A stretch of 5,292 nucleotides of DNA from an uncultured Chloroflexota bacterium. GTDB taxonomy: Bacteria; Chloroflexota; Anaerolineae; Promineifilales; Promineifilaceae. Both the position numbers and the translations under genes were made by a program. The DNA lies in assembly GCA_937958365.1 (NCBI GenBank), contig CALFEW010000275.1, positions 1 through 5,292 of the forward strand, given 5' to 3'. Position 1 is the stretch's first letter. Each line of letters starts with the position of its first letter. The notes below the pieces were generated by a model, which saw only the letters and a program-made list of their open reading frames with translations, was not told where the DNA came from and did no database searches. Below, one piece after another: positions 1 to 4,716 of this stretch.

Positions 1-111
1 ATTTGTTGAGTCGTCTGATTGGCCGATATTGCCTAGCTGGCAGGCAACGGCCGTTAGGCTCAACAACCCCACCAACAGCCACAGCCCGCGATAACGTTGC
101 AAACGTTTCAT
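1..111 (-). CDS. Lipoprotein, N-terminal fragment (runs off left edge)
   Basis: Only the first 37 codons are visible; the reading frame is open to the window edge. They encode a textbook lipoprotein signal peptide: a basic start (MKRLQRYR), a hydrophobic core at about residues 9-22 (GLWLLVGLLSLTAV), and a lipobox A-V-A-C with Cys24 as the likely lipidated residue. A polar stretch follows (QLGNIGQSDDSTN), typical of the linker of a secreted lipoprotein. The ATG at 111 is chosen because a GGAG Shine-Dalgarno lies 6 nt upstream (118-121). The gene follows the binding protein at 207-1841 on the same strand after a 95-nt spacer, so it may be a partner exported protein. One ACGGCCGT octamer (47-54) falls inside the signal peptide and encodes Thr-Ala-Val. 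The mature domain is outside the window, so no function can be given. Confidence 0.85.
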   Translation of the reverse strand, partial: MKRLQRYRGLWLLVGLLSLTAVACQLGNIGQSDDSTN

Positions 112-117
112 AGTTTT

Positions 118-121
118 CTCC
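118..121 (-). promoter_or_regulatory. Ribosome binding site of the partial lipoprotein
   Basis: GGAG on the minus strand, 6 nt before the ATG at 111. It fixes the start of an otherwise very short visible gene. It lies only 4 nt beyond the inverted repeat at 126-206, so folding of that repeat could affect access to it; this last point is inference. Confidence 0.75.
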
Positions 122-125
122 AGTA

Positions 126-206
126 GATAGTTGGGAGTGGCTAGTTGTTAGTCCAGGGGCGAATCTCTCCCCACTAACCACTAACAACTGTCCACTAACC
201 ACTATC
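126..206. repeat. Imperfect 27-bp inverted repeat filling the spacer
   Basis: The left arm (126-152) and right arm (180-206) are reverse complements at 22 of 27 positions, with a 27-nt loop. The loop contains GGGG (156-159) and CCCC (169-172), which can extend the pairing. A 13-bp direct repeat, CCACTAACCACTA, occurs at 171-183 and 192-204 with a 21-nt period. The element begins immediately after the stop codon of the upstream gene (207-209) and ends just before the RBS of the next one. There is no T-run after the stem on the minus strand, so it is not a canonical intrinsic terminator. It may instead be a REP-like intergenic element or an mRNA-stabilising hairpin. Confidence 0.75.
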
Positions 207-1841
207 TTACCGTCCCACCGTAATCAGCGTCAGTTCCACGTAGCGGTCTTCGGCCTGTTTATTGGGGTCGTCGGTGTTGCGATGATCTTCCGGCGGCAGC
301 ACGGCGTCTATGACGAAGCGCGCCGGGTCTATGCCCTGGCTCACCAGGTAAGTCACCACAGATTGGGCGCGTCCTTCAGCCACTTCCAGAATGTCTGCTT
401 CGGTGTAGGGTGGGTTGTTGGCCGGCCAGGCCGACGAGCCTTCCACCTTCAGGAACAGCCCCACGCTTTGCGACAGGGTGGGCACGACGCAGTTATCTAA
501 AATGCGCCGCGATTCCAGGGTTAACTCGGTAGATTCGGGTAAGAAGGTGAAGGTGCGGCAGGGCAGCACCACCAGCGTTTCGGCGGCAGATGTGGTGACG
601 CCGCCCAGGTCTAGCTGCTGCGAGATGGAGAAGGTGTCGTTGACGGGACGGCCGTTGGGCTGCAAACCGGCCTGTTCAGCGGCGCGCAAAACAAAGCCGG
701 GATTGATCAGATCCTCCACGTTGTCGCCGGGTACGGGCACGTTGGAAAAGGACCAGACGCGCCGGGCAATGCTGAGGCGGTCAATAATGGGCCGCGTGTC
801 ACGCATCACAAAGGCGTTGTCGCCCAGGTCGGCCTGGGCCACGTTTTCCAGCCAGGCGGCAAAGTCGTCGCTGGCCGATTCGGGATAGACAAAGCTCCAA
901 TCGTTATAGCCCCAGGAAGCGATCTGGCTGGCGGCCGTGTCGAAATCTTCCACCTGCGCTTTCAGGGTGGCAAACCAGGCGTTGTGGAAGCTCTGCACCA
1001 GGTCGGGCTGGTTTTGGATGGTGTCCCGCGAGGTGACGATGGTGTCAATGACGATGCGCAGTTGGGCGGAACTGAGCAGCGAGACGCCGCCGCTGGCTTC
1101 GGCGTCGTAAATGTCCGGTTCCCAGCCGGAGACGGCGTCGGCCTGACCGCTGTTGAAGATGGCGATGGCGTCGGCGACGGTGTCCTGGGGAACCAGGGTC
1201 ACGTCGGAGCGTGGGCTGAGTTGGGCAATGGAAAGCACGTAGTAAACGAAGTATTCACCGACGCTGCCGCGTGAGAAGGCGATGCGTTTGCCTTGCAGGT
1301 CGTTGATGGTTTCGACGTTACGGCCCCAGAGCTGGTCGGCGCCGGCGCTTTCGTCCACGATGGCGGTGATGACGCCGGGGCTGGTCAGGGCGACGGAATC
1401 CAGGGTGGTGAGCAGGCAATCCCATGCGCCGCTGTTTAGCAGGGCGGTGCGCTGCTCTTCGGAGATTTCGTAGTTGGGGTCGCCATCCAGGGCAAAGGGC
1501 ACGATGCCCAGATGGAAGCCATTGGCTTTGTCCAGACCGGCCATCTGCATTTGCTGGAGGGTGAAGTAGCTGCCGAAGGCGTCTGCGCCGCAGATGTAGG
1601 TGGGCAGGCCGTCGTTGGCGTCGTAGTTGGGTCCCCAGATAGGTTCGGGGGAGTCTACGTTGGCGATGGGGCGCGTGGGAGTGGCGATGGTCTGGCTGTT
1701 GGGGGTGGTGGCGGCAACGGCCGTAGGCGTTGCCGTACCATCATCCTGGCGCAACATGGTGAATGCCCCAACGCCGCAGGCGGCGATGACGGCGATGCCA
1801 ACGATGACGATAAAAATCATGCGAGTGCGATCCATTTGCAT
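207..1841 (-). CDS. NitT/TauT-type solute-binding protein fused to a C-terminal OmpA-like domain
   Basis: This is a 544-residue envelope protein. The start is ATG at 1841, with AAGGAG 7 nt upstream (1849-1854). The same frame is open to an ATG at 1937, but that extension only translates the repeat-rich spacer. Residues 8-30 are hydrophobic and contain a plausible lipobox I-A-A-C at Cys22, so the protein is a lipoprotein or is anchored by an N-terminal helix. A Thr/Pro/Ala-rich linker spans about 35-65. Residues about 80-385 resemble periplasmic binding proteins of the NrtA/SsuA/TauA class: WDCLLTTLDSVAL near 140, DESAGADQLWG near 165, INDLQGKRIAFSRGSVGEY near 180-200, and SGWEPDIYD near 240. 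The ligand cannot be named. Residues about 422-544 match the OmpA/MotB C-terminal fold: RAQSVVTYLVSQGID (491-505) is very close to E. coli OmpA, and DRYVELTL ends the domain. The Asp that normally follows GxT is not evident. Besides Cys22, two cysteines fall in each domain (84/142 and 428/451). No transporter permease or ATPase gene is in the window. Confidence 0.88.
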   Translation of the reverse strand: MQMDRTRMIFIVIVGIAVIAACGVGAFTMLRQDDGTATPTAVAATTPNSQTIATPTRPIANVDSPEPIWGPNYDANDGLPTYICGADAFGSYFTLQQMQMAGLDKANGFHLGIVPFALDGDPNYEISEEQRTALLNSGAWDCLLTTLDSVALTSPGVITAIVDESAGADQLWGRNVETINDLQGKRIAFSRGSVGEYFVYYVLSIAQLSPRSDVTLVPQDTVADAIAIFNSGQADAVSGWEPDIYDAEASGGVSLLSSAQLRIVIDTIVTSRDTIQNQPDLVQSFHNAWFATLKAQVEDFDTAASQIASWGYNDWSFVYPESASDDFAAWLENVAQADLGDNAFVMRDTRPIIDRLSIARRVWSFSNVPVPGDNVEDLINPGFVLRAAEQAGLQPNGRPVNDTFSISQQLDLGGVTTSAAETLVVLPCRTFTFLPESTELTLESRRILDNCVVPTLSQSVGLFLKVEGSSAWPANNPPYTEADILEVAEGRAQSVVTYLVSQGIDPARFVIDAVLPPEDHRNTDDPNKQAEDRYVELTLITVGR

Positions 1842-1848
1842 TGCTCTT

Positions 1849-1854
1849 CTCCTT
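1849..1854 (-). promoter_or_regulatory. Ribosome binding site deciding the start of the binding-protein gene
   Basis: AAGGAG on the minus strand, 7 nt before the ATG at 1841. A second in-frame ATG at 1835 would be 13 nt away and the ATG at 1937 has no such site, so 1841 is preferred. Confidence 0.8.
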
Positions 1855-1873
1855 GTTCGTTTGCTTGTTAGAT

Positions 1874-1927
1874 GGTTGGTTTGTTCGTTTATTGGGAATG
1901 AAAAGCCAACTAACAAACCCTCCAACC
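1874..1927. repeat. Imperfect hairpin in GTTGG/CCAAC-rich spacer
   Basis: The 105-nt spacer between the decarboxylase stop and the binding-protein start is built from GGTTGG, GTTTGTT, AACAAAC and CCAACC words. GGTTG-GTTTGTT (1874-1885) can pair with AACAAAC (1912-1918) and CAACC (1923-1927) across a 4-nt bulge. An inner TTGG/CCAA pair lies at 1892-1895 and 1906-1909. No T-tract follows on the minus strand, so a standard intrinsic terminator is not supported. In composition and position it resembles the element at 126-206, suggesting a related class of intergenic repeat (inference). Confidence 0.55.
1888..1916 (-). promoter_or_regulatory. Weak candidate promoter for the binding-protein gene
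   Basis: On the minus strand, TTGTTA (1911-1916, 4 of 6 matches to TTGACA) is followed after 17 nt by AATAAA (1888-1893, 4 of 6 matches to TATAAT). The spacing is ideal but the match is modest, and it sits inside low-complexity hairpin sequence. The gene could instead be read through from the decarboxylase promoter. Confidence 0.25.
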
Positions 1928-1946
1928 ACCCAACCAACTTCTTTCT

Positions 1947-3395
1947 TTACGTCAGATGGTAACCCAGGTTGTGCAGGACGTCGGCGGTGGTTTGGCCGGG
2001 AAGGAGGTCGAATTGGGTACGGCCGTTGCCATCTTTATACACCACCAACTCCATCGCTTCCGGCAAAACACAGTGCTTGCTGCCGCGCACACCGCCCAAC
2101 ATTTCCTGATAGGCGCCGACGCTGAAAAAGCCGATGTACAGATTATCGGTCTCAACGGGCAGATAGAGCGGCGCTTCGCTCTTTTTTGGAGGATAGATGT
2201 CGTCGCTGTCGCAGGTGATGCCGCCAAGCTGCACGCGCTGGAAAGGCTGGTCCAGGTGGTTCAGCGGCAGCACGATGAAATGCTCGCCCAGCGCCCAACT
2301 GTCGGGGAACGAACTCATAATCGAGCCATCTATGATATACCAGGGCGTGTCTGAGTCGTTGTCTTTGGCGGTGATGATTTTGAAGAGATGAGCGCCGTGT
2401 TCGGAAGTGGTGTAACGGCCGAATTCGCCCATCACGTCTGGCTCGGGCACGTTGTAGCGGGCGCAGGTCTCTTTGAGCGTGGTGAGCAGTGGGCGGGCGA
2501 GGGCGGCGTAATCGAAATCGAAATTGAGGGTCATGGCGACGGGCATGCCGCCGCCAAAATCGAAAATGCTGAGGCTGGGATGGCGCTGGCGCAGTTGGGC
2601 GTACAGTTCGATGCCTGGTTTCAGGTAATCCACGAAGGCGGTTTTGTCGGTGAGCTGGCTGCCGACCATGTTGTGGAATAACGTGAGCGTGAGGTTGGGC
2701 GCGGCGGCGATGTAGTCGGCGGCTTTCCACATGCTGTGGCTGTCCAGACCGAAGCGGGAGTTGGCGGCGTCCATTTCGCTGACGCTGGTGTGGGGGCCGT
2801 AGCTTTTCTGGCGGAGGCCCACGTCGAAGCGGTGGCGGCTGTTGAGGAAGGGGGCGATTTCGCCCAGGTCTTCGATGACGGGGATGACGTTTTCGTGGAC
2901 GTCGCGCAGGCGCAGGATGTTGTCGGCGTAATGGCTGCCGTTGGCTTTGAAGCCGTTGCAGACGATAAGCCGGTCGGGCGGCAGCAGGCCGCGCCGAATC
3001 ATGTGGCGGGCGATGTCTACGTCTACGGTGGAGGACATTTCGTGGTGCGCCCCGGCAGCCAGGGTGGTGCGGATGATTTCTTCGGCGGCGTTGGCTTTGG
3101 AGGCGTAGGTGTAGATGAAACGGCCGTTATACTCCACCTCCTTTATCGCTTCAGCAAACACCGCGTTCATGAATTCAATCTGGCGGCTGATGATGGGCAA
3201 ATAGACGATTTCTAACGGGCTGGGCAGGGTGCGCCCCAGCCCGGGGCCGTGACCACCGCCCAGGAATAACCGGGCCAGATCGAGGTCTTCCAGGTGGAGA
3301 CGGCCGTTTTTCACGTTTAGGTAGCTGTTAAAATGGGTTCCTTCGGGGACAGGGTCGGTGCTTTCCCAACCGACAACAGGATGTGGGTGAGCCAT
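1947..3395 (-). CDS. speA: SpeA-like (arginine) decarboxylase, fold-III PLP enzyme, compact form
   Basis: This 482-residue protein belongs to the Orn/DAP/Arg decarboxylase superfamily and looks closest to biosynthetic arginine decarboxylase. That enzyme converts arginine to agmatine and CO2 as the first step of the agmatine route to putrescine, in the cytoplasm. Visible motifs in order: YTYASKAN with Lys100 as the PLP Schiff-base lysine; IVCNGFK (144-150); VIPVIEDLGE (170-179); SRFGLD (213-218); FHNMVGSQ with His241; DFGGGMPV (279-286) as the phosphate-binding glycine loop; GEFGR (323-327), aligning with SESGR of SpeA; SSFPDSWALGEHF (361-373); ITCDSDD with Cys395; and GFFSVGAYQEMLG (422-434), a SpeA signature. 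The protein is about 150-180 residues shorter than typical SpeA (E. coli 658). The helical insert between the GR motif and the FPDSW region is absent, with only about 35 residues there. The ATG at 3395 has GGAGG 5 nt upstream and a promoter just beyond. Arginine is the likeliest substrate, but the missing insert leaves this open. Confidence 0.88.
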   Translation of the reverse strand: MAHPHPVVGWESTDPVPEGTHFNSYLNVKNGRLHLEDLDLARLFLGGGHGPGLGRTLPSPLEIVYLPIISRQIEFMNAVFAEAIKEVEYNGRFIYTYASKANAAEEIIRTTLAAGAHHEMSSTVDVDIARHMIRRGLLPPDRLIVCNGFKANGSHYADNILRLRDVHENVIPVIEDLGEIAPFLNSRHRFDVGLRQKSYGPHTSVSEMDAANSRFGLDSHSMWKAADYIAAAPNLTLTLFHNMVGSQLTDKTAFVDYLKPGIELYAQLRQRHPSLSIFDFGGGMPVAMTLNFDFDYAALARPLLTTLKETCARYNVPEPDVMGEFGRYTTSEHGAHLFKIITAKDNDSDTPWYIIDGSIMSSFPDSWALGEHFIVLPLNHLDQPFQRVQLGGITCDSDDIYPPKKSEAPLYLPVETDNLYIGFFSVGAYQEMLGGVRGSKHCVLPEAMELVVYKDGNGRTQFDLLPGQTTADVLHNLGYHLT

Positions 3396-3400
3396 GCGGA

Positions 3401-3405
3401 CCTCC
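3401..3405 (-). promoter_or_regulatory. Ribosome binding site of the decarboxylase gene
   Basis: GGAGG on the minus strand, 5 nt upstream of the ATG at 3395. It supports that start codon. Confidence 0.8.
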
Positions 3406-3422
3406 AGTCTGATGATGGCTGT

Positions 3423-3452
3423 ATTATAGCGGAGATTGGGGGAATGGGTGAA
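3423..3452 (-). promoter_or_regulatory. Sigma-70-type promoter of the decarboxylase gene
   Basis: On the minus strand, a perfect -10 box TATAAT (3423-3428) lies 18 nt downstream of TTCACC (3447-3452, 4 of 6 matches to TTGACA). Transcription would start near 3416, giving a 5' leader of only about 20 nt that carries the GGAGG ribosome site. A leader this short leaves no room for a riboswitch or attenuator. Any control would therefore act at the promoter, possibly through the palindrome at 3459-3478 just upstream of the -35 box (inference). Confidence 0.7.
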
Positions 3453-3458
3453 CCGGGC

Positions 3459-3478
3459 GGCGGAACGGCCGTTTCGCC
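3459..3478. repeat. 20-bp near-perfect palindrome between mcrC-like and speA-like genes
   Basis: The two 10-nt halves pair at 9 of 10 positions, centred on GGCC, and the core is an ACGGCCGT octamer (3465-3472). It lies 17 nt after the McrC stop codon and 6 nt upstream of the -35 box of the decarboxylase promoter. It could be an operator, a hairpin at the end of the McrC transcript (no T-run follows, so not a classical terminator), or simply an extended copy of the genome-wide octamer. The sequence does not decide among these. Confidence 0.6.
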
Positions 3479-3494
3479 CCTGTATCTTCGGCCG

Positions 3495-4685
3495 TCACCC
3501 CAACAACGCCGTCAGAAATTCCCCGCCCGCGGCCTCGTTTTCCGGCGCAAACGTCAGGCTGCGGACGTGGACATCGCCTACGTGCAGGTCTAACGGCCGT
3601 GCCAGAGGCTCCGGGTATACCAGCACTGCCTCGCGGCAGCCTTTGGCCTGAGCATACGTGACCACCTGGCTCACGTCCGTTGTGGAGGCTGCGTCGGGCG
3701 TTTTGTATTTTGTGTCCAGGATGGTGTGGGCACGGCCGTCGCCAGCATACAGTACCAGGTCCAGCGTAAATTGCAGTTCATTGCGCGCGCCGACGTGGAT
3801 GGTTTCTTGCGCCCGCATACGCCAGGGCGACGGCAGATGGGCGGCCAGCCAGGCCGCCACAAAACGCTCATACAGCCGGGCTATGTTGATGAGAAACGGC
3901 CGCATGGCATGGTCGCCGGGTTGGTGAGCCGGGCCGCCATGTTCCAGAAAGAAGCGGCAGAGGGCGTGGAGCGGCGCGTAATCCTGGTTCAGGCGGGTGT
4001 AGGGGCGGCCTACACAATCGGCGGGGGTGATGGGCGTGGGCGTAACGGCGGATTGCCAGACGTGGGCGGCGCGGCGCACGGCCGTTTGCGCCATTCCTGC
4101 GCACAACCCACTGCGGGCGATATGGGCCAGGGTATAGGCCACGATCTGGTTGTCGGGCAAATCGGTGGTGGATTCCTGGTAGCGGCAGGTGGGCTGCACC
4201 TGCGGCGGCTGCGGGTAATGGGTGATCTGGCCGCGGATGGCGGGTAACGGCCGTGTTTCTGTCAGGTAGGCGCGGTACAGCCCTTGTTGGGCGCGACGCA
4301 GCGCCCGGCGGGCCAGCGCGTAAGCCAGGTGTTGGTAAAAATCGTGCAGCGAAGCCACAGCCACCAGGCCATCCAGCAAATGGGCGTCTTGCAGGCCATA
4401 GGCGGTCTCCCACAGGCGGAAGAGGTTGGTCAGCGGCGTTTTGGGCCGGATGTCCAGCACATCCTGCCGCCCCAGCGGGATGAGACCCACCCAACCCAGG
4501 GCGGTAAGCTGCCACTGATGGTCGGTTTTGGGGCTGGGGAAGGTGACTTCTAGCTGACGGCCGTGCTGGTCATAATCGCGCCAGAGTTGTTCCAGAACGG
4601 CCGTGGACAGCACATTTGCGTCCAGGCGGAGTGGTTCGTATTCGGTGAGTGTGAGGGTGGTGGGCATCGAGGGCATCGAGATCAA
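3495..4685 (-). CDS. mcrC: McrC-family nuclease subunit (PD-(D/E)XK), without McrB
   Basis: This is a 396-residue homologue of McrC, the endonuclease subunit of the McrBC modified-cytosine-dependent restriction system. In the studied system McrB is the AAA+ GTPase that binds methylated DNA, and McrC stimulates it and cuts. Residues about 60-100 (LTALGWVGLIPLG, then LDIRPKTPLTNLFRLW) and IRGQI (150-154) fit the McrC N-terminal region. CRYQE (167-171), LPDNQIVAYTL (176-186) and FLINIARLYERFVAAWL (264-280, Glu273) fit the middle. The nuclease core is LDLVLY with Asp309, ILDTKYK with Asp324 and Lys326, and DVSQVVTYA with Gln340, so the catalytic set appears intact. The annotated start is TTG at 4685; in-frame ATGs at 4676 and 4667 are equally possible and none has a clear ribosome site. 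The gene begins 31 nt after the kinase stop. No McrB gene adjoins it: the upstream neighbour is a histidine kinase and the downstream one a decarboxylase. Confidence 0.88.
   Translation of the reverse strand: MISMPSMPTTLTLTEYEPLRLDANVLSTAVLEQLWRDYDQHGRQLEVTFPSPKTDHQWQLTALGWVGLIPLGRQDVLDIRPKTPLTNLFRLWETAYGLQDAHLLDGLVAVASLHDFYQHLAYALARRALRRAQQGLYRAYLTETRPLPAIRGQITHYPQPPQVQPTCRYQESTTDLPDNQIVAYTLAHIARSGLCAGMAQTAVRRAAHVWQSAVTPTPITPADCVGRPYTRLNQDYAPLHALCRFFLEHGGPAHQPGDHAMRPFLINIARLYERFVAAWLAAHLPSPWRMRAQETIHVGARNELQFTLDLVLYAGDGRAHTILDTKYKTPDAASTTDVSQVVTYAQAKGCREAVLVYPEPLARPLDLHVGDVHVRSLTFAPENEAAGGEFLTALLG
4662..4679. repeat. Perfect 9-bp tandem duplication at the McrC start
   Basis: GGGCATCGA occurs twice head to tail on the plus strand (4662-4670 and 4671-4679). 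On the coding strand this duplicates an ATG and its context, so the protein can begin MISMPSMP, MPSMP or MP. The repeat is short enough to be chance slippage, but it directly makes the translation start ambiguous. Confidence 0.8.
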
Positions 4686-4716
4686 AGGACGCTAAAACTG
4701 GCTGCGCCTGGGGCGA

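Noticed and set aside
1713..1734. Perfect 7-bp inverted repeat GGCAACG/CGTTGCC with an 8-nt loop
   Set aside because: It lies inside the Thr/Pro/Ala linker coding region and partly overlaps an ACGGCCGT octamer; it is likely a by-product of GC-rich linker codons.
1874..1927. Intrinsic terminator after the decarboxylase
   Set aside because: The hairpin is possible, but it is bulged, rich in A/T-containing words, and lacks a T-run after the stem on the transcribed strand.
1842..1937. N-terminal extension of the binding protein starting at 1937
   Set aside because: It translates the repeat-rich spacer, has no ribosome site, and would put 32 polar residues ahead of the signal/anchor segment. The ATG at 1841 with AAGGAG 7 nt upstream is much better.
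2152..2730. Minus-strand Arg/His/Pro-rich open frame (192 codons) overlapping the decarboxylase
   Set aside because: It is an out-of-frame shadow; its composition (runs of Arg, His and Pro) is the typical artefact of a shifted GC-rich gene.
2736..3215. Long plus-strand open frame opposite the decarboxylase (159 codons)
   Set aside because: It is rich in Val/Gly/Ala from the reverse complement of GC-rich codons, has no recognisable domain or good ribosome site, and lies fully inside a gene with clear motifs.
3726..4247. Plus-strand open frame opposite the McrC-like gene (173 codons)
   Set aside because: Antisense shadow with no domain; the McrC motifs on the minus strand are unambiguous.
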